The notes under the pieces: model-generated
The model's database searches: none
The model's input: the letters and a program-made list of their open reading frames with translations, nothing else
Told to the model about the DNA's origin: nothing
Translations under genes and position numbers: made by a program
Part shown: in pieces, positions 7,725-14,631 of the stretch
How the letters are laid out: every line of letters starts with the position of its first letter
How positions within the stretch are numbered: position 1 is the stretch's first letter
Origin: Collinsella sp.
GTDB lineage: Bacteria > Actinomycetota > Coriobacteriia > Coriobacteriales > Coriobacteriaceae
Length of the DNA stretch: 45,436 nucleotides
Assembly: GCA_018382125.1 (NCBI GenBank)
Contig: JAGZQO010000016.1
Coordinates: 1-45,436, forward strand
Direction of reading: 5' to 3'

Positions 7725-8744
7725 GTGGGGACCGCGATTGATATGGCGTTTGGCGGCGCGACGCTTGCCGCCTGCCCACTCTCGGCACTGGTGCTCTCGT
7801 TTGCCTTTTACGGGTTTTGCGGTTGGGTATGGGAGTCGACAGTATGCGCCATGCTCAATCACGGACGATTTGCCAACAGTGGCTTTTTGCTGGGGCCATG
7901 CTGCCCCATCTATGGCGCGGGCGGCATTGCCTGCTGGCTGCTGTTGCGCGGAATTCCTGACGCGTCGAGCCAGTTTGTCGCTGCAGCGCTCGTATGCAGC
8001 GTGATTGAGTACAGCGTGGGCGTGCTGTTGGAAAAAACAACGGGCGCTCGCTTTTGGGATTACTCGCACCTGCCGTTTAACTTGCACGGACGCATCTGTC
8101 TGTACTGGGCTTGCGCGTTTGGCTTGGGTGCGTTGTGTATTTGCCGTTTAGTGGAGCCGGCATTGCTGGGGCTGCTTGGCCGTTTGCCGGTGCTGATTGT
8201 GCGGTTGTCCGCCTTTATCGTCGCGGTCGCGATGATGGTCGACGCGTTGTGCTCGCTGGCGAGCTGGCGGCGTCTGTCCGATCAGCTGGAGCGCGTGCGC
8301 GCCGATCTTGCCGACCGCATCAACGAGTCGCTTGCCGATGCCTCGGACTCAATGCTCGAGCGCATTCCCGAATCGACGATTGACTCGGTGGCACAAACGC
8401 ACATCCGTAGCCGTGCCGTTAACGCGTGGCTGGCCGAGCTGGGTGACGCCGCGCTCGATGCCCTGCGCGAGAAGGCTTCAATGCCGACATTTATCGCGGA
8501 TGGTGCTCGCGGCCTGGCACTTGCTGCCCGCCGCGTGGCCGATGCCGCGCCGAGCATGCCGCGTCCGTCGCTCAGTCGTCGCCTTGCCGGCAAGCGCATA
8601 AGCCGTCCGGTGCCGAGCGTGTCACTCAGCCGCCGCGACCTGCGCTTCTTCAATGCCTTCCCGCGCTTGCGTATCAACCGCTACGAGGGCGTCATCCGAG
8701 CCACCGACCTTCGCGACCGAGCTCGCGAACTGTTCCGGCGCTAG
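7725..8744 (+). CDS. Putative ABC-transporter-type membrane protein (CmpB / DUF1113 family)
   Basis: 339 residues starting at GTG 7725, preceded by AAGAGGAGAGGG and only 3 bp after the HD gene. The N-terminal 185 residues hold about five membrane helices with the hallmarks of the putative type IV ABC permease family (PF06541): FYGFCGWVWEST, GFLLGPCCPIYGAGG, EYSVGVLLEKTTGARFWDYSHLPFNLHGRICL. The remaining 150 residues are soluble, helical and rich in Arg/Ala, with a positively charged tail. Members of the family lack a known substrate and usually have no ATPase next to them, as here, so transport is not demonstrated. Translational coupling with the HD hydrolase is likely. Confidence 0.82.
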   Translation: MGTAIDMAFGGATLAACPLSALVLSFAFYGFCGWVWESTVCAMLNHGRFANSGFLLGPCCPIYGAGGIACWLLLRGIPDASSQFVAAALVCSVIEYSVGVLLEKTTGARFWDYSHLPFNLHGRICLYWACAFGLGALCICRLVEPALLGLLGRLPVLIVRLSAFIVAVAMMVDALCSLASWRRLSDQLERVRADLADRINESLADASDSMLERIPESTIDSVAQTHIRSRAVNAWLAELGDAALDALREKASMPTFIADGARGLALAARRVADAAPSMPRPSLSRRLAGKRISRPVPSVSLSRRDLRFFNAFPRLRINRYEGVIRATDLRDRARELFRR

Positions 8745-8775
8745 CCAGAGTGGGGCCAAGCGCGCCCTTCTCGTT

Positions 8776-8840
8776 CGCACGTTTCCCGTTCGTTTCGCGC
8801 CCGTTGCCGCACCGTTTCCAAGATTGCGGCACCGTTTCCA
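8776..8840. promoter_or_regulatory. Short direct repeats upstream of amtB
   Basis: TTGCCGCACCGTTTCCA (8804-8820) and TTGCGGCACCGTTTCCA (8824-8840) differ at one base and are exactly 20 bp apart. A shorter relative, CACGTTTCC, lies near 8778-8786. Spacing near two helical turns fits tandem sites for a transcription factor in the amtB upstream region. No GlnR (GTNAC) boxes were seen. Confidence 0.45.
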
Positions 8841-8941
8841 TTCGACAACGCAGCGTTTAACAACGCCGTATCTGGTCTACACCAGTTGCCCCTCGGCCGC
8901 ATTATGGGCGCCGACAACGTTCATGCGACCAAGGGGGACAA

Positions 8942-10219
8942 ATGTACGATACGGGATCGACAACGTTTATGCTCATCTGCACCATGCTCGTGTTTTTAAT
9001 GACATCGGGTCTGGCGTTTTTCTATGGCGGCCTGTCCAGGCGCAAAAATGTCATCAACACTATGCTCATGTGCTTTGGCGCCATTGGTCTGGTTGGTGTG
9101 CTGTGGATTGTTGCCGGCTGGTCGCTGGCCTACGGCGGCGACCGCTCGAGTCCGTTTATTGGAGGCCTTGACCAGCTGCTGTGCCTGCCGGTACTCAACC
9201 AGGTGCTGCAGGCGGCCGAGGGTACCGCGTCGGACGGCGCCGTCTACCCTCAGATCATCAACATCGCCTTTCAGATGGCATTTGCCATGATCACGGCAGC
9301 TATCGTCACGGGCAGCCTGGCCGGCCGCGTTAAGTTTGGTGCCATGACGGCCTTCCTGGGCATTTGGCTGCTCGTGGTCTATGCGCCGCTCGCCCACATG
9401 GTCTGGGGCGGCGAGGGCTCCTTTATCGGTGACATGATCGGCGCGCTCGACTTTGCCGGCGGCGACGTGGTGCACATTTCGTCCGGTCTCACGGGCCTGA
9501 TTCTCTGCTTAATGCTCGGACGTCGTCGTGGCTTTGGCATGGTGAGCTACCGTCCGCATAACGTGCCGTTTGTGGCGCTGGGCGCCGGCCTGCTTTGGTT
9601 TGGCTGGTTTGGCTTTAACGGCGGCAGCGAGTTTAAGGCCGACGCCGTTGCGGCACTCGCCATCCTCAACACCGTGACGGCCAGCGCGGCGGGCATGGTC
9701 TCGTGGCTTGCCGTCGAGCGCGTGCATACCGGCCGCCCCACGCTGGTGGGCGCCAGCACTGGTCTGGTTGCGGGCCTTGTGGTGGTCACGCCCGGCGCGG
9801 GCTTTGTCGAGCCGTGGGCAGCGCTGGTCATGGGCCTGATCGTCTCGCCCGTCTGCTATTTGGCCATCAGTCATCTTAAGACCAAGTTCGGCTACGACGA
9901 TGCGCTCGACGCGTTCGGTTGCCACGGTATCGGCGGTATCTTGGGCGGCGTGCTCACGGGCCTGTTCTGCGTGCCGGAGCTTTCGTGGACCGGCAAGGGC
10001 GGCCTGCTCTACACGGGCGACGTGTCGCTGCTCATCTCGCAGATTTTGGGCATTGTGGTGACGGTCGCTATTGTGCTGGTGCTCGATTTGGTGATCGCCG
10101 CGGTGGTCAAGGCACTGTTCCACGGCAGTCTGCGTGTGGACGAGGCCGATGAGGCGCTGGGCCTGGATGCGAGTCAGCACGGCGAGAGCGCTTATCCCTC
10201 GTTCTCCGGACTCGATTAG
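8942..10219 (+). CDS. amtB: Ammonium transporter
   Basis: 425-residue Amt/Rh channel of the cytoplasmic membrane that conducts ammonium/ammonia. The first helix TFMLICTMLVFLMTSGLAFFYGGL, then the Amt signature region GDVVHISSGLTGLILCLMLG and the C-terminal pore His motif in DAFGCHGIGGILGGVLTGLF are all present, spread over about 11 helices. Length is typical. The ATG follows AAGGGGGAC. A PII-type gene lies downstream, the classical amtB-glnK pairing in which PII plugs the channel when nitrogen is plentiful. Direct repeats upstream (8776-8840) and a large structured element downstream may regulate the pair. Confidence 0.96.
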   Translation: MYDTGSTTFMLICTMLVFLMTSGLAFFYGGLSRRKNVINTMLMCFGAIGLVGVLWIVAGWSLAYGGDRSSPFIGGLDQLLCLPVLNQVLQAAEGTASDGAVYPQIINIAFQMAFAMITAAIVTGSLAGRVKFGAMTAFLGIWLLVVYAPLAHMVWGGEGSFIGDMIGALDFAGGDVVHISSGLTGLILCLMLGRRRGFGMVSYRPHNVPFVALGAGLLWFGWFGFNGGSEFKADAVAALAILNTVTASAAGMVSWLAVERVHTGRPTLVGASTGLVAGLVVVTPGAGFVEPWAALVMGLIVSPVCYLAISHLKTKFGYDDALDAFGCHGIGGILGGVLTGLFCVPELSWTGKGGLLYTGDVSLLISQILGIVVTVAIVLVLDLVIAAVVKALFHGSLRVDEADEALGLDASQHGESAYPSFSGLD

Positions 10220-10220
10220 C

Positions 10221-10330
10221 GGCACGGCTTTCCCAGGCACCCGACCTTGCCCCTCAAACCGTCGCTTGCGTACCGAAGTACGCGGCGCTCCTCTTTCGGG
10301 GCAATCTCGGGCACCTGGAAAACCCGTGCC
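10221..10330. other. Nested long-arm structured element between amtB and glnB
   Basis: The outer arms, 10221-10244 and 10307-10330, match at 20 of 24 positions. Inside are TTGCCCC (10247-10253) with GGGGCAA (10298-10304), and at the tip GCGTAC-CGAA-GTACGC (10268-10283), a perfect 6-bp stem with a 4-nt loop. No T-run follows. It occupies nearly all of the amtB-glnB gap. It could be a palindromic intergenic repeat, or an RNA element that tunes glnB expression relative to amtB. Confidence 0.7.
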
Positions 10331-10375
10331 ATGTGAAGGACAATCAATTTCTTTTATTAAAGAGAGGAATTCACT

Positions 10376-10714
10376 ATGAAGAAAATTACGGCGATCGTTC
10401 GTGCCGAAAAGCTTGAGGTTCTTAAAGACGCGCTGTTTGCTGCCGATGTTCGTGGCATGACTATCAACCAAGTGCAGGGCTGCGGCGCGCAGCATGGCTG
10501 GAAGGAATACGTGCGCGGCAACGAGTTGCTTGTCAACACGATCCCTAAGGTGCAGTTCACCCTCATCTGCGCCGATGAACATGTCGACGGAATTGTCGAC
10601 ATCATCTGCAACGCCGCCCGCACCGGCGCCGTCGGAGACGGCAAGATTTGGGTCGAGCCGGTCGAGGAAGTTATCCGCATCCGCACCGGCGAACACGGCC
10701 CCGCCGCGGTGTAG
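10376..10714 (+). CDS. glnB: PII family nitrogen regulatory protein lacking the modifiable tyrosine
   Basis: 112-residue trimeric signal protein that senses ATP/ADP and 2-oxoglutarate and binds AmtB or nitrogen enzymes. It aligns without gaps to E. coli GlnB: MKKI start, GMTINQVQGCG, T-loop about 37-55, IPK at 56-58 and TGAVGDGKIWV in the second signature. In that alignment residue 51, the uridylylated or adenylylated Tyr of proteobacterial and many actinobacterial PII proteins, is Leu; Tyr occurs instead at 45. Covalent control at the canonical position is therefore absent, and control is presumably by ligand binding only. AGAGAGGAAT precedes the ATG. It follows amtB. Confidence 0.93.
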   Translation: MKKITAIVRAEKLEVLKDALFAADVRGMTINQVQGCGAQHGWKEYVRGNELLVNTIPKVQFTLICADEHVDGIVDIICNAARTGAVGDGKIWVEPVEEVIRIRTGEHGPAAV

Positions 10715-10788
10715 AATCGACTGCCTGCCATCCGCAACGTTAAAATGCTGCAATGAGGCACAAGACTTGCGTTGCGGATGGACGGATT

Positions 10789-11451
10789 ATGGGTCGTAAT
10801 AAATATCCCGAGGAGACGGTCGCGAAGATTCTCGACGCGGCGCTGGAGCTATTCTGCGCACAGGGTTATGAGGGGACGAGCATTCAAGACATCGTCGACC
10901 GCCTCGATGGCATGACCAAGGGTGCTGTCTATCATCACTTTAAGAGCAAAGAGGAGATTTTCAACGCCGCATTTGATCGGGCAATGGCTCCGATTGTTGA
11001 GCGCCGTCGCTCAACGCTTGGTATCGGTAATATGACCGGAGCCCAAAAGCTCAAGCGGCTGTACGCGCCCGAGTCCGTCGTTCCACAAATTGAGCTATGG
11101 GCACGCATGCATCCTGCGGCAGATCCGGTAAAAAGCTCGCGTCTACTGGCGATGCAGTACCAGGGCTCGTTTGACGAGTCGGCCGATGGCTGCCTCTTGC
11201 CAGTGATCGAGGAGGGCATCGCCGACGGCTCCATTGCGTGCGAATGCCCGCGCGAAGCGGCGGAGGCCGTATCGTTGTTGGCGAATCTTTGGCTGCTGCC
11301 ATTGTTCCGTCCGCTTGAATCCAAGGACCGAATGCTCGCTCGCGCGCAATGCTTGGCGCAGATGGCGGCCGCGGTGGGGCTTGATTTGGGTAATGAAGTG
11401 CTCCAGACAACGGCCCAGATTTGGGACGTATGGAACCGTGCCGGGTGGTAA
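10789..11451 (+). CDS. TetR-family transcriptional regulator (next to MFS gene)
   Basis: 220 residues from ATG 10789 (MGRNKYPEET), the usual way such proteins begin; an in-frame ATG at 10753 would add 12 unconserved residues. The N-terminal helix-turn-helix is clear: KILDAALELFCAQGYEGTSIQDIV followed by GMTKGAVYHHFKSKEEIF. The C-terminal ligand domain is not recognisable. It lies 101 bp upstream of a same-strand MFS gene. The intergenic gap holds two operator-like palindromes with the same ATACY-N3-RGTAT core, so this protein most likely represses the exporter and responds to its substrate. Confidence 0.9.
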   Translation: MGRNKYPEETVAKILDAALELFCAQGYEGTSIQDIVDRLDGMTKGAVYHHFKSKEEIFNAAFDRAMAPIVERRRSTLGIGNMTGAQKLKRLYAPESVVPQIELWARMHPAADPVKSSRLLAMQYQGSFDESADGCLLPVIEEGIADGSIACECPREAAEAVSLLANLWLLPLFRPLESKDRMLARAQCLAQMAAAVGLDLGNEVLQTTAQIWDVWNRAGW

Positions 11452-11456
11452 TATAG

Positions 11457-11540
11457 ATACCAACGGTATGTAATTGATTTGTGAGGGTAGCCACGGCCGC
11501 CCTTTTCAAGTCATTAAATACATACTAATAGTATGTATTT
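11457..11540. promoter_or_regulatory. Two operator palindromes controlling the MFS gene
   Basis: Site 1: ATACC-AAC-GGTAT at 11457-11469. Site 2: arms AAATACATACT (11516-11526) and AGTATGTATTT (11530-11540) with centre AAT, a perfect 25-bp palindrome. Both share ATACY-N3-RGTAT; centres are 65 bp apart, and site 2 ends 12 bp before the MFS start. This is the expected layout for a TetR-type repressor, and the neighbouring regulator is the obvious ligand. Confidence 0.75.
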
Positions 11541-11552
11541 GGGGGCAGGCTT

Positions 11553-12815
11553 ATGGCTGGGATGCGAAGAATTAGCGTTTCATTGGCGCCAAAAACAGTG
11601 CGATCTATCAGGCTATTTGGTCTTCTTGTTGCACAGCTGTGTGCGTATTCGATGCTGTCGGCACTGTGCTTTGCGTGTCCGCTTTACTTGTTCGATTGCA
11701 GCGGCTCCTCAACGTTATATGGCGCCGTCGCGGCGATAGCGTTCATACCGGGCGTGCTCGCGACTCCGGTTGGCGGGATTTTGGCGGATCGGGGAAGACA
11801 TCGCGGGGTTCTTGTGGTACTCGGCATTGTTCTGATGGCTGCATCACTGCTGTTTATCCCCATGAAGCGTTCGCTGCCTCTTGCGGTTGTCGTGGCAGCA
11901 ATGCTTTGCGTCCAATATGGCATCCAATCGCTGCTGAAACCGATGCTTCAAATTGAGGCGGTGCGCATGACGGGCCAAGAAAAGGTTGAGCGTGCCACTG
12001 CGTTGGTCTCGCAGATAATCATGATGAGCAATATCTTGGGGCCTGTAGTCGGGACGGCAGTCTATGGGTGCTTTGGTATCGATACTCTATGCGAAACCGC
12101 GGCGTTGACGTTTACGATTTCAGCCCTGCTGTTCGGGGGCGCACTCAAGCAAAATGCCTCATCTGAAACGATGGGAGACGGCGCGACTCGTACGACACGC
12201 CGAAACGATTTTCGGGAGTTGATTCGGTACCTGTCTCAAAACTCATCATTGCTCGTTGTGTTTTTGATCGCGGCTATTTTGAACCTTGCGTTAGTTGGGT
12301 TAACGATTGGTGCTCCCGTTATTGTTGCAAAGCATCTCGGAATGCAGTCATCCTTTGTTGGGATTATCGAGGTGGCTATGGGCTTAGGTGGTCTTGTCGG
12401 CAGTGGTTTGGTCGGTATTTGGCCGCATCGTTTTTCCTTCAAGGGCATATGTCGATATGTTGCGATGATCTGTTTAGGAGTCGTACCGATTATTGTCACG
12501 CTACTGAGCGGTCCTGATGAATTAGCGTTTGCCGCGCTTGCGGCCGGCTCGGCATGGGTCATGGCGTGGGCAAGCATTACATCGGTTGAAATCGTTTCAT
12601 TCGTTCAGCGGTCAGCGCCAAAGGAACTCTGCGGAAAAGTGCTGGCACTCGTTTATATGACGCTTTCCCGTGCAACGCCTATTGGCCAATTGGTTTACGG
12701 ACTCGCATATGATCGATGGACACCGGCGATTGTATTCGCAGGCATGCTGGCGGTGCTGACGTTGACGACGGCGCTGTTTTATCGGCTGAAAAGTCGCTCG
12801 TGGCGATTGTCTTAA
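11553..12815 (+). CDS. MFS transporter, probable drug/toxin exporter
   Basis: 420-residue membrane protein with about 12 helices. The loop 2-3 motif of the major facilitator family is seen as PVGGILADRGRHRG (G-x3-D-R-x-G-R-R type) near residues 72-85. It resembles multidrug and macrolide-type efflux proteins, with a cytosolic loop around residues 195-220 (QNASSETMGDGATRTTRRND). Substrate unknown. The start at 11553 directly follows the palindrome that ends at 11540. Its AT content is slightly higher than that of flanking genes, which could reflect acquisition together with its regulator. Confidence 0.88.
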   Translation: MAGMRRISVSLAPKTVRSIRLFGLLVAQLCAYSMLSALCFACPLYLFDCSGSSTLYGAVAAIAFIPGVLATPVGGILADRGRHRGVLVVLGIVLMAASLLFIPMKRSLPLAVVVAAMLCVQYGIQSLLKPMLQIEAVRMTGQEKVERATALVSQIIMMSNILGPVVGTAVYGCFGIDTLCETAALTFTISALLFGGALKQNASSETMGDGATRTTRRNDFRELIRYLSQNSSLLVVFLIAAILNLALVGLTIGAPVIVAKHLGMQSSFVGIIEVAMGLGGLVGSGLVGIWPHRFSFKGICRYVAMICLGVVPIIVTLLSGPDELAFAALAAGSAWVMAWASITSVEIVSFVQRSAPKELCGKVLALVYMTLSRATPIGQLVYGLAYDRWTPAIVFAGMLAVLTLTTALFYRLKSRSWRLS

Positions 12816-12870
12816 CGCGCTGGGGCACCGTGAATTTGTGGAGGCGGTGGTACGCCGCGCCGGGACGGCA

Positions 12871-12930
12871 TTGTTTAGGCGTGCCTCTCCTTCGTCTACA
12901 ATATCGTGCAGACGAAGGAGAGGCGTGCCC
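12871..12930 (+). promoter_or_regulatory. Perfect 15-bp palindrome over the -10/SD region of the HAD gene
   Basis: GCCTCTCCTTCGTCT (12883-12897) and AGACGAAGGAGAGGC (12910-12924) are perfect complements with a 12-nt loop. The right arm contains the Shine-Dalgarno GAAGGAGAGG of the HAD gene. A -10-like TACAAT (12897-12902) spans the loop. If transcription starts upstream, the stem would hide the ribosome site; if it starts just after TACAAT, the palindrome would act as DNA operator. Confidence 0.65.
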
Positions 12931-13788
12931 ATGATCAAGATGTTTGCGAGTGACTTAGACGGAACGCTGCTGAACGCCCTACACGAGGCGGATGGGACCA
13001 TCCGCCGTGCCATTCGCGAGCTGACCGAAGCCGGCCTGCATGTGGTTCCCGCGACCGGACGCTCGACGCTGCCGATCGGCGAGCATGGCTTTACGGGCCT
13101 GGCGCTTGACGCCTGCTGCTCCAATGGATCAATCGTGCGCGACAGCCATGGAGAGGTGCTCAAGACCTGGACCATCGATCCGCAGACCACCGAGGAGCTG
13201 CTCAAGGCGTTCCCGGACATTTGCTTTGATTGCTCCACGCCCGATGGCATGTTCTCGAGCGGTTCGTTCGAGATGCACCAGGCGGGCTTTAAAAAGGACA
13301 GCCCTATCAAGCGCATCGTGATGCGCGGTATGCGTGCACGCGGCGGGTATCACGAGGAGCAGTATTTCGACCAGTCGATCGGTGACATCCTGCGCCACGA
13401 TGTGTGCAAGATCAACTGTCGCGTGACCTCGCCCGAGCTGGAGCGCGAACTTAAGGCGTATTTGGCCGAGCGCTCGGACCGCGTGGTCAACGCGCCGTTC
13501 GATCCGGTGATGTTCGAGATTACGGATGCGGCGTGCAACAAGGGCGAGAGCGTGGCCTGGCTGGCGGGCTACTACGGCATTGCCGAGGACGAGGTCGCGG
13601 TCTACGGCGACGGCGGCAACGACATTGCTATGCTCAAGCGTTTCCGCCACAGCTACGCGACCAAAAACGCAAGCGATGCAGCCAAGGCCGCCGCGAGTGC
13701 GACCATCGGCAGCTGCATGGTCCACGCCGTCCCCAAACACATGCTCGCCACCATGCGCAAGCAAAACTCCCGCACCGTCATCGAATAA
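12931..13788 (+). CDS. Cof-type HAD-superfamily phosphatase
   Basis: 285 residues from ATG 12931, chosen for the preceding GAAGGAGAGG; a longer in-frame ORF from 12838 would have to read through the palindrome. Motif I FASDLDGTLLN with the Asp nucleophile lies near residues 5-15, motif II is seen at ATGRS, and motif IV GDGGNDIAML is close to the C-terminus. The family is IIB/Cof, which dephosphorylates sugar phosphates, FMN, pyridoxal phosphate and similar metabolites. The substrate is not readable from sequence. It stands alone, followed at once by a G-loop hairpin (13787-13819) that may end the transcript. Confidence 0.9.
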   Translation: MIKMFASDLDGTLLNALHEADGTIRRAIRELTEAGLHVVPATGRSTLPIGEHGFTGLALDACCSNGSIVRDSHGEVLKTWTIDPQTTEELLKAFPDICFDCSTPDGMFSSGSFEMHQAGFKKDSPIKRIVMRGMRARGGYHEEQYFDQSIGDILRHDVCKINCRVTSPELERELKAYLAERSDRVVNAPFDPVMFEITDAACNKGESVAWLAGYYGIAEDEVAVYGDGGNDIAMLKRFRHSYATKNASDAAKAAASATIGSCMVHAVPKHMLATMRKQNSRTVIE

Positions 13789-13819
13789 TGTGACAAAGGG
13801 ACAGTCCCTTCGTCACATT
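13787..13819 (+). repeat. G-loop hairpin repeat, copy 2
   Basis: AATGTGACAAAGGGAC pairs with GTCCCTTCGTCACATT except at one position. The left arm begins inside the stop codon of the HAD gene (TAA 13786-13788). Confidence 0.8.
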
Positions 13820-13831
13820 CCAAATATTGCC

Positions 13832-13890
13832 TTTACGTGTTGATGCACACGGTGTGCAATAATACTCGCACTGTGCAATAGCGCACAGGC
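13832..13890 (+). promoter_or_regulatory. Promoter/operator region of the second TetR gene
   Basis: TTTACG (13832-13837), a 17-bp spacer and TGCAAT (13855-13860) form a weak promoter. The perfect palindrome TGCACAC-G-GTGTGCA (13844-13858) overlaps it. A second related site, GCACTGTGCAATAGCGCAC, follows near 13868-13886. Overlap of operator and promoter ahead of a TetR gene suggests autorepression. Confidence 0.5.
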
Positions 13891-13909
13891 TGAGTAACAA
13901 GGAGGACGC

Positions 13910-14620
13910 TTGTCCCAGCTCGAGAAATGCGATCGCCGGTCCCTTCGCTCGCAGCGTGCCCTTCGCCAGGCGCTTGCCAGCGAGCTTGCCGAAAGCGGCG
14001 ACCTTTCGCGCATTAACGTCGCGTCGCTCACCGAGCGTGCCGGCCTTACGCGCCGCACGTTCTATTCGCACTACCGCGATATCCCCGACTTTATCAGCCA
14101 GATCGAGGACGGCTTGCTGGCCGAGATCCGTGAGCGCATTGAGCTCATCACCGCAGCTCAGCTGCCTGATCTCTATCACAACATCGATGAGCTCGAGCCG
14201 GCGCCTGGTTCGGTTGAGTTGCTGCGCTACCTTGCGGCCAACCGCGACTTAATCGGTGCGCTGCTGGGTCCGGGCGGCGACCAGGCTTTCATTAAAAGAA
14301 TCATCGACACCGCTCGTGAGGCTGTGGTGCCGCGTGCGCAGACGGGCATTTTGGGCCTGGCGCTGGGCACGTTCTTTGACTATTACGTTACCTACGTCGT
14401 GAGTGCCGAGGTCGGCATGATTCAGCGCTGGTTTGAGCGTGGGCTTACCGAATCGCCCGAGGCCATGGCGCGCATTATGACGGTGCTCGCTTTTGTGCGC
14501 CCTGGTGACCTGTATGGCCAACCCATTGATATCAACGTGCCGGAATACGGCATGAAGCTATTGAACCTACAGCTCGAGGACGCGGCCGACACCGCCGCAG
14601 CTGTCGAGTCAAACAACTAA
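13910..14620 (+). CDS. TetR/AcrR-like transcriptional regulator
   Basis: 236 residues, starting at TTG 13910 behind AAGGAGG; the rare start is supported by the ideal ribosome site. N-terminal HTH: LRSQRALRQALASELAESG, then VASLTERAGLTRRTFYSHYRDIPDFI, a TetR recognition-helix pattern. The C-terminal half is helical with a TetR_C-like organisation. Only 11 bp separate it from the giant activase gene, so the two are co-transcribed and the regulator probably controls that gene. The palindrome upstream fits autoregulation. The ligand could be an acyl-CoA or related metabolite; that is inference from context. Confidence 0.85.
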   Translation: MSQLEKCDRRSLRSQRALRQALASELAESGDLSRINVASLTERAGLTRRTFYSHYRDIPDFISQIEDGLLAEIRERIELITAAQLPDLYHNIDELEPAPGSVELLRYLAANRDLIGALLGPGGDQAFIKRIIDTAREAVVPRAQTGILGLALGTFFDYYVTYVVSAEVGMIQRWFERGLTESPEAMARIMTVLAFVRPGDLYGQPIDINVPEYGMKLLNLQLEDAADTAAAVESNN

Positions 14621-14631
14621 GAGGAGAGACA

